A DNA stretch of 64,000 bases from an uncultured Oscillospiraceae bacterium. Its GTDB lineage: Bacteria > Bacillota > Clostridia > Oscillospirales > Oscillospiraceae. The position numbers were made by a program, and so were the translations under genes. This document shows, one piece after another, positions 14,582 through 23,423 of the stretch (position 1 is the first letter of the stretch; each line of letters begins with the position of its first letter). The stretch is from the NCBI GenBank assembly GCA_910587255.1, contig CAJUKT010000091.1:1-64000 (forward strand), written 5' to 3'. The notes beneath the pieces are model-generated. The model saw nothing but the letters and a program-made list of their open reading frames with translations. It was not told the origin of the DNA and did not search any database.

Positions 14582-16591
14582 ATGGTGTATCAGAAGCTGA
14601 CGCGGCTGCTGGCCCCGCGCATCGGGCTGTACTTCGGGGTGATGCTGGCCTTTGCGGGCGTCACCGCCCTGCTGGGGGAGACCCAGGCGGCGGTGGCGGA
14701 GCTCATTGTGGTGGGGGTGCTGCTCATCGCCTGCGGCGCATCCGCCCTGCGGCGCAAGCAGGAGGCGGACCGGTATCTGAAGGAACTGATGGACAGCATG
14801 GACCAGGCCACCCGGGACAGCACCCTTAACTGCCCCCTGCCCCTGGTGATGTTCCGCCCGGATACCGACGAGGTGGTGTGGTCCAACGACCACTTCCTGC
14901 GCCTCACCGGCGACCAGGAGCGGATGTTTGACACCAAGATGTCAGACCTGGCCCCCAATTTTGATTCCCGCTGGCTGCTGGAGGGCAAGAGCGAGTGCCC
15001 GGAGGAGGTGGAGCTGGGCCACCGGCGCTATCAGGTGTTCGGGGATATGGCCCGCCCCGCCGCCGGCAAGGAGGAGGGCCTGCTGGCCACCACCTACTGG
15101 CTGGATGTCACCGACCTGGCCGATACCCGGGATATCTTCAAGGCCACCCGGCCGGTGCTGGCCCTGCTGCTGCTGGATAACTATGAGGACGCCATCAAGG
15201 GCCAGGATGAAAACATCCGCTCGGCCATGCTCAGCGAGATCAGCCAGCGCTTTTCCCGCTGGGCGGAGCGCACCAGCGGGGTGTTCTGCCGGCTGGACCG
15301 GGACCGCTTCCTGTTCCTGTTTGAGGAGCAGTACCTGACGGAGTATAAAGAGGAAAAATTCTCCCTGCTGGACAGTGTGCGGGAGGTGGTCAACCCGGCG
15401 GGCATCCCGGCCACCTTGTCCATCGGCGTGGGCGTGGACGGAGACACCTTCGAGGAGCTCTACCGCTTTGCGAACCTGTCGGTGGAGATGGCGCTGTCCC
15501 GGGGGGGCGACCAGGCGGTGGTGAAAAACCGCTTTACCTTCGAGTTCTTCGGCGGGCGCAGCAAGGAGACCGAGCGGCGCACCAAGGTGAAGAGCCGGGT
15601 GATGGCCTCGGCCATGGGCGAGCTGGTGGCGGACGCCTCCTGCGTCATGGTCATGGGCCACCGCACCCCTGATTTCGACGCGGTGGGGGCCGCCGTGGGC
15701 GTGTGCGCCATCGCCCGGATGAAGGGGGTGCCCCACTATATCATCCGGGAGGCGGTGGATACCCCCGCGGACGGGCTCTATGACCGGGTGGCGCGGATGC
15801 CCCAGTATGAGGGGGTGCTGCTGGACTCCCAGGAGGCTATGCTCCGGGCGGACTCACGCTCCCTGCTGGTGGTGGTGGACACCAACCGCCCCGAGCAGGT
15901 GCAGAACCGGGAGCTGCTGGACTCCTGCAACAAGGTGGCGGTCATCGACCACCACCGGCGGGCCGCAACCTATATCGAGGGGGCGGACCTCAATTTCCAC
16001 GAGCCCTACGCCTCCTCCGCCAGCGAGCTGGTCAGCGAGCTGATCGGCTATCTGATGGAGCCCACCGACCTGCTGCCCGGGGAGGCGGAGGCGCTGATGG
16101 CGGGGCTGATGCTGGACACCAAGAACTTCACCATGCGCACCGGGGGGCGCACCTTCGAGGCGGCGGCCATGCTCCGCCGGGCGGGGGGGGACACCGGCGA
16201 GGTGCGCAAGCTGTTCCAGACGGGCCTGGACGACGCGGTGGCCAAGTACGGCCTGATTCAGAATGCCAAAATGTACCGCAGGGACATTGCCATCGCCGCC
16301 TCCCCCCGTGCGGTGGGGCGGGTGACGGCGGCCCAGGCGGCGGATGAGCTGCTCAACATCGCGGGGGTGGGCGCGTCCTTCGTGCTCTATCCCGAGGAGG
16401 GGCGGGTGGTGGTATCCGCCCGCAGCCTGAGCGAAACGAATGTCCAGGTGATTTTGGAGGCGCTGGGGGGCGGCGGAAACGCCGGGGCCGCCGGCGCGCA
16501 GGTCCCCGGCAAAACGGTGGAGCAGGTGCTGGAGGAGCTCCATGGGGCTTTGGACAGGTACTTTGATGATAAAAGCGCGCAGCCGCTGTGA
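14582..16591 (+). CDS. gdpP: Cyclic-di-AMP phosphodiesterase GdpP
   Basis: 669 residues from ATG 14582 (AAAGAGGTG upstream). Two N-terminal membrane helices (about 12-52) are followed by a PAS domain (about 80-165) and a degenerate GGDEF domain (about 175-300, no intact GGDEF). A DHH domain (GHRTPDFDAVGAAVG near 358, VIDHHRRA near 455) and DHHA1 end the protein. Hydrolyses c-di-AMP to pApA. Followed by rplI and dnaB as in Bacillus. Its last five residues and stop (SAQPL*) are encoded by a family 1 repeat head. Confidence 0.95.
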   Translation: MVYQKLTRLLAPRIGLYFGVMLAFAGVTALLGETQAAVAELIVVGVLLIACGASALRRKQEADRYLKELMDSMDQATRDSTLNCPLPLVMFRPDTDEVVWSNDHFLRLTGDQERMFDTKMSDLAPNFDSRWLLEGKSECPEEVELGHRRYQVFGDMARPAAGKEEGLLATTYWLDVTDLADTRDIFKATRPVLALLLLDNYEDAIKGQDENIRSAMLSEISQRFSRWAERTSGVFCRLDRDRFLFLFEEQYLTEYKEEKFSLLDSVREVVNPAGIPATLSIGVGVDGDTFEELYRFANLSVEMALSRGGDQAVVKNRFTFEFFGGRSKETERRTKVKSRVMASAMGELVADASCVMVMGHRTPDFDAVGAAVGVCAIARMKGVPHYIIREAVDTPADGLYDRVARMPQYEGVLLDSQEAMLRADSRSLLVVVDTNRPEQVQNRELLDSCNKVAVIDHHRRAATYIEGADLNFHEPYASSASELVSELIGYLMEPTDLLPGEAEALMAGLMLDTKNFTMRTGGRTFEAAAMLRRAGGDTGEVRKLFQTGLDDAVAKYGLIQNAKMYRRDIAIAASPRAVGRVTAAQAADELLNIAGVGASFVLYPEEGRVVVSARSLSETNVQVILEALGGGGNAGAAGAQVPGKTVEQVLEELHGALDRYFDDKSAQPL

Positions 16592-16604
16592 GCGGCGCGG
16601 ATGG
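16574..16604 (+). repeat. Family 1 repeat head, copy B (gdpP stop codon)
   Basis: AGCGCGCAGCCGCTGTGAGC followed by GGCGCGGATGG matches the conserved 5' head of the family (AGCGCNNAGCCGTCGTGAGC) at 16574-16604. Its TGA is the gdpP stop codon. The hairpin and tail are missing or too diverged to see. Confidence 0.65.
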
Positions 16605-16693
16605 GCCGGGGCGAGGCTGAGTACTCCGGCCATTGGCACAGCCCGGGCACATGCGGGTGCGCCGGCCTATAATTGAATTGGAGGGACTTAAAC

Positions 16694-17143
16694 ATGAAAG
16701 TCATTTTACAGCAGGATGTGAAGGGTCAGGGCAAGAAGGGCCAGATGGTGGAGGTGTCCGACGGCTATGGACGCAACTTTCTGCTGCCCCGGAAGCTGGC
16801 GGTGGAGGCCACCGCGGAGAACGTGAATACCATGAGGATGCAGGACAAGGCCAAGCAGGCCCGGCTGGCCGAGGAGAAGGCCCAGGCCCAGGCGCTGGCC
16901 GGGCGGCTCAAGGGCGTGCAGGTGCAGATACGCGCCCGGGCGGGCCAGGGCGGCAAGCTGTTCGGCTCCATCACCAGCAAGGAGATCGCCGAGGAGCTGA
17001 AGCGGCAGTTTGAGATCGACGTGAACAAGAGCAAGATCGTGCTCAGCGACCCCATCAAGTCCTTCGGCAGCTTTGAGGTGAAGTGCAAGCTGGGCAGCGA
17101 GGTGTCCGGGGTCATTAACGTGCTGGTGATAGAGGATAAATAA
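16694..17143 (+). CDS. rplI: 50S ribosomal protein L9
   Basis: 149 residues, standard size, from ATG 16694 with TTGGAGGGA upstream. The N-terminal rRNA-binding domain MKVILQQDVKGQGKKGQ...VSDGYGRNFLLPRKLA is the L9 signature. A charged connecting helix (residues 42-75) leads to the C-terminal domain with GKLFGSITSKEIAEEL. Sits between gdpP and dnaB, the usual Firmicutes arrangement. A family 1 repeat begins right after the stop. Confidence 0.98.
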   Translation: MKVILQQDVKGQGKKGQMVEVSDGYGRNFLLPRKLAVEATAENVNTMRMQDKAKQARLAEEKAQAQALAGRLKGVQVQIRARAGQGGKLFGSITSKEIAEELKRQFEIDVNKSKIVLSDPIKSFGSFEVKCKLGSEVSGVINVLVIEDK

Positions 17144-17500
17144 GAAGCGCGGAGCGCCCGGGAGCAGGCGGCTAAGACACGGAGCGGAGCGGACGGCTTT
17201 TCGGCCCAGAGGGCCGGAAAACGGCGCGCGCAGCCGCAGTGGCGTAGACGCCGTCGCGGAGGGCGCGCAGCGTGACAAGTAAGAAGCGCGGAGAAGCGGC
17301 CGAGCGCCCTGGCCGGTTCGCAGCGTGACAGAAAGGAAGCGCCCAGCCGTCGTGAGCAGCGCGGATGGAGCGAAGCGAAAGCAAAAGCCCAGGCCAACGC
17401 AGTTGGGCGGGTTTTGCTTGAGGCGGAGCGAAGCCGCGCGCAGCGAACAGGCGCAGCGTGACAGGAAGGAAGCCCGCAGCCGTGGTGAGTGCGCTTGGAC
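17144..17500 (+). repeat. Family 1 repeats, compound copy C (rplI-dnaB gap)
   Basis: The 412-bp gap between rplI and dnaB is largely repeat. GATAAATAAGAAGCGCGGAG at the rplI stop (17135-17154) recurs at 17274-17293 with two changes. A head AGCGCCCAGCCGTCGTGAGC begins near 17338. The family hairpin is AAGCAAAAGCCC (17379-17390) with GGGTTTTGCTT (17409-17419) and a CCAAC/GTTGG tip. The tail GGCGGAGCGAAGCCGCGCG follows. Another partial head (GCAGCCGTGGTGAG) starts near 17477. The final ~55 bases hold only the dnaB ribosome-binding site. Confidence 0.85.
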
Positions 17501-17555
17501 CGAAGCGGGGGCCCCGGCAAAAACGCGGACATGTTATTGAAGGGGGGTGGGGCTT

Positions 17556-18917
17556 ATGCCCGGCGAGGAACTGAATGAATTGCAGACGCCCCACTCCGTC
17601 ATGGCGGAGCAGGCGGTGCTGGGCTCCATGCTCATTGACGAGCGGTGCGTGCCCGCGGTGATCGAGCGGCTGCTGCCCGAGGACTTCTATATGCGGCAGA
17701 ACCGGGAGCTGTACCAGGTGCTCTATACCATGTTCAGCCGGTTTGACACCATTGACCCGGTGACGGTGGTGGACCGGATGAAGCAGGCGGGGGTGTACGA
17801 TGAAAACGCCACCGTGCCCTACCTGCGCCAGCTCATGGAGATCACCCCCACCGCCGCCAATGTGATGGACTATGTGGAGATTGTGGCGGATAAGGCGGTG
17901 CTGCGCCGGGTGGGGGAGGTCGCCGGGGAGCTGTCTGAAATGGTGCGCGCCGAGGCGGGCACCGCCGCCCAGGTGCTGGAGTGCGCCGAGCAGCGCATCT
18001 ATGCCATCCGCCAGGGCCGCTCCGCTCAGGGGATGAGCCACATCTCCGCCGTGATGAACGAGGTGTGGGACACCATCAAGGAGCGCCAGGCGGCGGGGGA
18101 CGAATTCCCCGGCATCTCCACCGGCCTTGTGGACCTGGACCGCCGCATCTCGGGCCTGAACAACTCCGATCTCATCATCCTGGCCGCCCGGCCCGGCGTG
18201 GGCAAGTCGTCCTTCGCCATGAACATCGGGGTGGAGGCGGCCAAGCACTCGGGCAAGAGCGTGGCGGTGTTCTCGCTGGAAATGAGCCGCGCCCAGCTGG
18301 GGCTGCGCCTGGTGTCTACCGAGTGCCTGATGGACAACAAAAAGCTGTCCACCGGGCGCATTGTGGGGGAGGACGAGTGGAGCCGGGTGGCGCTGGCGGT
18401 GGCTACCCTCAGCCAGGCCAAAATGTATATTGACGACGACGCCTCCCTGTCGGTGGCGGATATCAACGCCAAGTGCCGCCGGATCAGCGATCTGGGGCTG
18501 GTTATCGTGGACTACCTCCAGCTGATGACCTCCGCCGGGGGGACGGCCAAGGCCGGCGACAACCGCCAGCAGATGGTGTCCGACATGTCCCGCGCCCTGA
18601 AGCTGATGGCCAAGGAGCTCAATGTGCCTGTGATCTGCCTGTCCCAGCTCTCCCGTGCCAACGAGAGCCGGGCCTCCGGCCAGCGCCGGCCCATGCTGTC
18701 CGACCTGCGGGACTCCGGCGCCATCGAGCAGGATGCGGATATCGTGATGTTCCTCTACCGGGAGAGCTATTATGAGGACGACACGGAAAACCCCAACGTG
18801 GCCGAGTGCATCGTGTCCAAAAACCGCCACGGCGAGACGGGCACCGTCATGCTGGAGTGGAGGCCGGAGTTCACCACCTTCCGCAACCTGGCCTACCAGT
18901 ACGACGAGGAGGACTAG
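17556..18917 (+). CDS. dnaB: Replicative DNA helicase DnaB (DnaC in Bacillus)
   Basis: 453 residues from ATG 17556, with AAGGGGGG upstream; GTG 17547 is an alternative. Hexameric helicase that unwinds the fork 5' to 3' and binds primase. The N-terminal domain (PHSVMAEQAVLGSMLID, 1-110) is followed by a linker and the RecA-like domain with Walker A ARPGVGKSS (about residue 212), Walker B LVIVDYLQLM and SQLSR...LSDLRDSGAIEQDAD. All expected motifs are present. Next gene tilS starts one base after its stop. Confidence 0.97.
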   Translation: MPGEELNELQTPHSVMAEQAVLGSMLIDERCVPAVIERLLPEDFYMRQNRELYQVLYTMFSRFDTIDPVTVVDRMKQAGVYDENATVPYLRQLMEITPTAANVMDYVEIVADKAVLRRVGEVAGELSEMVRAEAGTAAQVLECAEQRIYAIRQGRSAQGMSHISAVMNEVWDTIKERQAAGDEFPGISTGLVDLDRRISGLNNSDLIILAARPGVGKSSFAMNIGVEAAKHSGKSVAVFSLEMSRAQLGLRLVSTECLMDNKKLSTGRIVGEDEWSRVALAVATLSQAKMYIDDDASLSVADINAKCRRISDLGLVIVDYLQLMTSAGGTAKAGDNRQQMVSDMSRALKLMAKELNVPVICLSQLSRANESRASGQRRPMLSDLRDSGAIEQDADIVMFLYRESYYEDDTENPNVAECIVSKNRHGETGTVMLEWRPEFTTFRNLAYQYDEED

Positions 18918-18918
18918 C

Positions 18919-20241
18919 ATGGGGGACGCCTTTCAATTCGGGCTCATCCCCCCCGGCAGCGGGGTGCTGTGCGCTTTGTCCGGCGGGGCGGACTCCATGT
19001 ACCTGCTGTGCCGCCTGCTGGAGGGAAGAGAGCGGTACGGCTGGCGGGTGTGCGCCGCCCACCTGAACCACGGCCTGCGGGAGACCGCCGGACGGGACGA
19101 GAAATTCGTCCGGGATTGGTGCGGGCGGCGCGGCGTCCCCCTGGCCGTGGGCTTTGAGGACGTGGCCGGGTATGCCCGGCGGGAGGGCTTGTCGCTGGAG
19201 GAGGCGGGGCGGACGCTGCGCTACCGCTTTTTAGGGCAGGCCGCGCTGGAGGCGGGCTGCCCCCTCATCGCCACCGGCCACCACGCCGGGGACAGCGCGG
19301 AGACGGTGCTGATGAACCTGATCCGGGGGTGCGGGCTCAAGGGGCTGGCCGGTATCCCGGAGCGCCGGGATAACATTGTCCGGCCCATGCTGGAGGTGTC
19401 CCGCGGCGAGATCGAGGCGTATTTGAAGGAACACGGCGTCCCCCATGTGGAGGACGAGACCAACGAAGACGTGAACTACACCAGGAACAAGGTGCGCCAC
19501 CAGCTCCTGCCCCTGCTGGAGGAGCTCAACCCCCAGGCCGCCGCCCACATCGCTGCCGCCGCCCGCCGCCTGCGGGAGGACGAGGAGGAGCTGAGCCGCC
19601 AGGCCGCCCCCCTGGCGGCGGAGGGGCTGGATATCCCGGACGGCGTGGCCCTGCCCGTCCGGGTGCTGCGGGAGGCCCCGCGTCCCCTGGCCCTGCGGGC
19701 GTGCGCCGGGCTGCTGGAGCGGGCGGGGCTGGGGGCGCAGGCGGTCCATCTGGAGCGGGTGCTGGCCCTGGCCCTGGGGGACGATCCCTCCGCCGGGGCG
19801 GATCTGCCCGGCGGGCGGGCTTACCGGCAGTATGAGCTGCTGGTGCTGGCCCCTGGGGCGGACCCGGAGCCCCCTGCGCCCGCGCAGCTGCGGGAGGGGG
19901 AGCAGGCATGGGGGGAGTGGCGCATCTGGTGTGCGCCCGCGCCCTGCCCCGCGAAAGCGTATATCAGCCCCTGGGAATTTTACCTCAGGCCGGAAGCCTA
20001 CCTCGTCCGTCCCCGCCGGGAGGGCGACAGGCTCACCCTGGGACGCAGGCCGGAAAAGACGGTAAAAAAACTGATGATAGAGGGAAAGGTCCCCGCCCGC
20101 CGCCGGGCGCGGGTTCCCGTACTGGCCCTGGGGGGCCGGGCCGCCGCCGTGGGCGGGCTGGGCCCGGAAAAGGATTGTCTGGCGGCGCCGGGCGCGCCCG
20201 CCTTGCATATCATTATTAAAATAGAGGAGAATGTGTTATGA
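18919..20241 (+). CDS. tilS: tRNA(Ile)-lysidine synthase
   Basis: 440 residues from ATG 18919, one base after dnaB. Converts the wobble C34 of tRNA-Ile(CAU) to lysidine with ATP and lysine. The PP-loop SGGADS is at residues 21-26; AAHLNHGLR, GHHAGDSAETVLMNLIRGCGL and TNEDVNYTRNKVRH are diagnostic N-ATPase blocks. The C-terminal TilS_C domain ends with RPRREGDRL...KLMIEGKVPARRRARVPVL. Its stop overlaps the hpt start by 4 bp (ATGA), as in the classic tilS-hpt-ftsH cluster. Confidence 0.97.
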   Translation: MGDAFQFGLIPPGSGVLCALSGGADSMYLLCRLLEGRERYGWRVCAAHLNHGLRETAGRDEKFVRDWCGRRGVPLAVGFEDVAGYARREGLSLEEAGRTLRYRFLGQAALEAGCPLIATGHHAGDSAETVLMNLIRGCGLKGLAGIPERRDNIVRPMLEVSRGEIEAYLKEHGVPHVEDETNEDVNYTRNKVRHQLLPLLEELNPQAAAHIAAAARRLREDEEELSRQAAPLAAEGLDIPDGVALPVRVLREAPRPLALRACAGLLERAGLGAQAVHLERVLALALGDDPSAGADLPGGRAYRQYELLVLAPGADPEPPAPAQLREGEQAWGEWRIWCAPAPCPAKAYISPWEFYLRPEAYLVRPRREGDRLTLGRRPEKTVKKLMIEGKVPARRRARVPVLALGGRAAAVGGLGPEKDCLAAPGAPALHIIIKIEENVL

Positions 20242-20780
20242 TCCATCCAGATGTAGAACGGGTGCTGTACACCGAGGAAGAGCTGCGCAGCCGGATCGTC
20301 CAGCTGGGCGGGCGGATCACCGCCGACTACGCCGGGCGGCGGCCCATGCTGGTGTCGGTGCTCCGGGGGTCGTATATCTTCATGGCCGACCTGACCCGGG
20401 CCATCAGCCTGGACGTGACGGTGGACTTTATGGTGGTGTCCTCCTATGGGGCGGGCACGGTGAGCTCGGGACAGGTGGAGATCAAAAAGGACCTGTCCGA
20501 CTCCATCGAGGGCCGGGATCTGATCATCGTGGAGGACATCTTGGACTCGGGCAACACCCTGTACTACCTCATGGATGTGCTGCGGGCCCGCAAGCCCGCC
20601 TCAATCCGCATCTGCACCCTGATGGACAAGCCGGAGCGGCGCACCAAGCCCATCACGGCGGACTATGTGGGTTTTGTCATCCCCGACGCCTTTATTGTGG
20701 GCTACGGGCTGGACTATGACGAGCGCTACCGCAACCTGCCCTATGTGGGGATACTCAAGCCGTCGGTCTACGGAAAATAA
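20238..20780 (+). CDS. hpt: Hypoxanthine phosphoribosyltransferase
   Basis: 180 residues, normal. Salvages hypoxanthine/guanine with PRPP. The PRPP-binding motif IIVEDILDSGNTL is at about 95-107, and VLRGSYIFMADLTR and KPITADYVGF..PDAFIVGYGLDY are family blocks. Translationally coupled to tilS; in Bacillus the HprT-TilS pair also regulates ftsH. GGAG lies within the tilS 3' end. Confidence 0.96.
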   Translation: MIHPDVERVLYTEEELRSRIVQLGGRITADYAGRRPMLVSVLRGSYIFMADLTRAISLDVTVDFMVVSSYGAGTVSSGQVEIKKDLSDSIEGRDLIIVEDILDSGNTLYYLMDVLRARKPASIRICTLMDKPERRTKPITADYVGFVIPDAFIVGYGLDYDERYRNLPYVGILKPSVYGK

Positions 20781-20868
20781 GCGGCCGGGGAGGCGGAGGC
20801 GGGGGAGCGGGCGCAGCTTTCGCGGAAGGCGCGGCCGGATCTACCCTGCTTCGACGAAAATAAGCGGC
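20773..20868 (+). repeat. Short direct repeat flanking the hpt-ftsH spacer
   Basis: GAAAATAAGCGGC at the hpt stop (20773-20785) recurs exactly at 20856-20868, followed in both by YGGG. The 84-bp period suggests a small duplication of the hpt 3' end. Confidence 0.5.
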
Positions 20869-20896
20869 TGGGCCGCGACCAAGGAGAAGGACTATT

Positions 20897-22765
20897 TTGA
20901 ACCGTTACAGAATCAGGGGACTGGTCCTCTATGCGGCAGTGCTGCTGGCGCTGCTGTGGGGGCTGGCCGTTTTCACCGGGGCCGGACGGAAGGACCGGGT
21001 GAGCTATGCCGCCGTGGTGGACTGCTTCCGGCAGGAGCAGGTGGCCTATTTTGTGGTGGACGGCAGCGGGCTGCTGACCATACAGGGCGGCGACGGCGCC
21101 GTTTTCCGCCACGCCCTGGCGGATGTGGACGCCTTCCGGGAGGAGCTGGGTCCCCTCATCGAGGAGCAGCACCAGCGGGGGATCATCCGCGGCTACGATT
21201 TTGAGCAGGGGTTTGAGCCGCCCATGTGGCTGGTGGTGCTGCTGCCGGCGGTGGCGTCGGCGGCGCTGGCCATGGTTATCTGGATGATGCTGGGCGCCCA
21301 CCAGCAAAGCGCCCAGGGCGGCGGTGGCGGCGGGCCGGGGGCGAGCCGCTTTGGCCGCGCCCGCACCGTGGAGGCCAAGGACACCGCCGTCACCTTTGCC
21401 GACGTGGCCGGGGCGGACGAGGAGAAGCAGGAGCTCCAGGAGCTGGTGGACTTCCTCAAGCAGCCGCAGAAGTTCATCGACCTGGGGGCCCGCATCCCCA
21501 AGGGCGTGCTGCTGGTGGGCCCGCCGGGCACGGGAAAGACCCTGCTGGCCCGGGCGGTGGCGGGGGAGGCCGGGGTCCGCTTTTTGTCCATCTCGGGCTC
21601 CGACTTTGTGGAGCTGTACGTGGGCGTGGGCGCGTCCCGCGTCCGGGATCTGTTTGACCAGGCCAAGCGGGAATCCCCTGCCATTGTGTTCATCGACGAG
21701 ATCGACGCGGTGGGCCGCCAGCGGGGCGCGGGGCTGGGCGGCGGCCACGACGAGCGGGAGCAGACCCTCAACCAGCTGCTGGTGGAGATGGACGGCTTTG
21801 CCGCCAACGAGGGCGTCATCGTGCTGGCCGCCACCAACCGGCAGGATATTTTAGACCCCGCCCTGCTGCGCCCGGGCCGGTTTGACCGGCAGGTCTACGT
21901 GGGCAGGCCGGATATGAAGGGCCGGGAGGAGATCCTGCGGGTGCACACCCGGAAAAAGCCCCTGGCGGACGATGTGGATTTGAAGGAGATCGCCCGGGAG
22001 ACCACCGGCTTCACCGGCGCGGACCTGGAGAACCTGATGAACGAATCCGCCCTGCTGGCGGCCCGGCGCGACCAGCCCTATATCACCCTGGCGGACATTC
22101 AGGAGTCGGTGATCAAGGTGATCGCCGGGCCGGAGAAGCGCAGCAGGGTGAAGCTGGAGGAGGATAAGCGCATCACTGCCTACCACGAGGCGGGCCATGC
22201 GGTGGTCAGCCACGCCTTGTCCACCCAGGACCCGGTGCAGCAGATCACCATCGTCCCCCGGGGGGACGCGGCGGGCATGACCATCAACCGCCCCCAGGAG
22301 GACCGGGACCACGTGTCCAGCCAGAAGCTGCGGGAGACCCTGTGCACCCTGCTGGGCGGGCGGTGCGCCGAGGAGACCGCCCTGGGCTTTGTGTGCACGG
22401 GGGCGGTGAGCGACCTGGAGCGGGCCACCCAGATTGCCCGGAACATGGTGACCAAGTACGGCATGAGCGAAAAGCTGGGCCACGCCACCTTCAACTCCGG
22501 CCATGACGAGGTGTTCATCGGCCGCTCCATGGCCCAGGCCAAGCCCTACTCGGAGCAGACCGCCGCCCTTATCGACCAGGAGGTAAAGTCGCTGCTGGAC
22601 GGGGCCTATGCCAGGTGCAGGGAGATATTAGAGCGGGATCGGGACAAGCTGGAGCTTGTGGCCCGGTTCCTGCTGGAACACGAGACGATGAACGCCGCGC
22701 AGTTCCAGCTGGTATATGACGATCCGGAGGCGCTGAAGGCCGCCGGCGGGACGCAGGAGAGCTGA
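20897..22765 (+). CDS. ftsH: ATP-dependent zinc metalloprotease FtsH
   Basis: 622 residues from TTG 20897, with AAGGAGAAGG 6 bases upstream. Membrane-bound AAA+ protease. Helices are at about 8-28 and 111-131 with an extracytoplasmic domain between. Walker A GPPGTGKT near 207, Walker B IVFIDEIDAVG, SRH ALLRPGRFDRQV, then the zinc site HEAGH near 429. The protein ends near residue 622 without the long glutamine-rich tail of Bacillus FtsH. Third gene of tilS-hpt-ftsH; lepB follows after 2 bp. Confidence 0.97.
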   Translation: MNRYRIRGLVLYAAVLLALLWGLAVFTGAGRKDRVSYAAVVDCFRQEQVAYFVVDGSGLLTIQGGDGAVFRHALADVDAFREELGPLIEEQHQRGIIRGYDFEQGFEPPMWLVVLLPAVASAALAMVIWMMLGAHQQSAQGGGGGGPGASRFGRARTVEAKDTAVTFADVAGADEEKQELQELVDFLKQPQKFIDLGARIPKGVLLVGPPGTGKTLLARAVAGEAGVRFLSISGSDFVELYVGVGASRVRDLFDQAKRESPAIVFIDEIDAVGRQRGAGLGGGHDEREQTLNQLLVEMDGFAANEGVIVLAATNRQDILDPALLRPGRFDRQVYVGRPDMKGREEILRVHTRKKPLADDVDLKEIARETTGFTGADLENLMNESALLAARRDQPYITLADIQESVIKVIAGPEKRSRVKLEEDKRITAYHEAGHAVVSHALSTQDPVQQITIVPRGDAAGMTINRPQEDRDHVSSQKLRETLCTLLGGRCAEETALGFVCTGAVSDLERATQIARNMVTKYGMSEKLGHATFNSGHDEVFIGRSMAQAKPYSEQTAALIDQEVKSLLDGAYARCREILERDRDKLELVARFLLEHETMNAAQFQLVYDDPEALKAAGGTQES

Positions 22766-22767
22766 GC

Positions 22768-23397
22768 ATGGGACATTGGGAATCGGAAGCGGAGCGCAAT
22801 TCACAGGCCCGGCCGGCGCAGCCCGCCCAGGAGGGCGGGGAGCCGTCCGGCGGGAAACCCCGCAGGGAGACCTCCGGCGGGCGGGAGCTGTATATGAATG
22901 TACGGGTGCTGGTGAGCATGATGGCGGTGTTTGTCATGATGTTTACCTTTGTGGCCCGGATTATCGTGGTCAGCGGCCCGTCCATGGAGAATACCCTGTG
23001 GGGGGGCGACCTGATCCTGGTGTGGGGGCTGGGCTACACCCCGAAGCAGGGGGATGTGGTGGTGCTCACCCAGGAGAGCTACCAGGAGGATTCCATCGTC
23101 AAGCGGGTCATCGCCACCGGCGGACAGCGGGTGGATATCGACTACGGCGCCAACGCCGTCCGGGTGGACGGCGAGCTGCTGGAGGAGGACTATATCAAGG
23201 AGCAGATGTTTGTCCCCGGCTACGGCGAGGGGATCAACCACGTCACCGTGCCCGAGGGGTGCCTCTTCGTCATGGGGGATAACCGCAACGAGTCCGCGGA
23301 CAGCCGCTACCCAGATATCGGCATCGTGGATACCCGGTGCGTCATTGGCCGGGGCGTGGCGGTGATGTTCCCCTTTGAGCATTGGAAAAGGCTGTAG
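22768..23397 (+). CDS. lepB: Signal peptidase I
   Basis: 209 residues. Cleaves signal peptides at the outer membrane face. A ~45-residue basic/polar cytoplasmic N-terminus precedes one membrane helix (VLVSMMAVFVMMFTFVARIIVV). Catalytic Ser72 lies in SGPSMENTL and Lys112 in IVKRVIA; box E GDNRNESADSR is intact. ATG is 2 bp after the ftsH stop, so it is part of the same operon. Confidence 0.96.
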   Translation: MGHWESEAERNSQARPAQPAQEGGEPSGGKPRRETSGGRELYMNVRVLVSMMAVFVMMFTFVARIIVVSGPSMENTLWGGDLILVWGLGYTPKQGDVVVLTQESYQEDSIVKRVIATGGQRVDIDYGANAVRVDGELLEEDYIKEQMFVPGYGEGINHVTVPEGCLFVMGDNRNESADSRYPDIGIVDTRCVIGRGVAVMFPFEHWKRL

Positions 23398-23423
23398 CGA
23401 AGGCGCGGATGGGGAGGTTTGGC

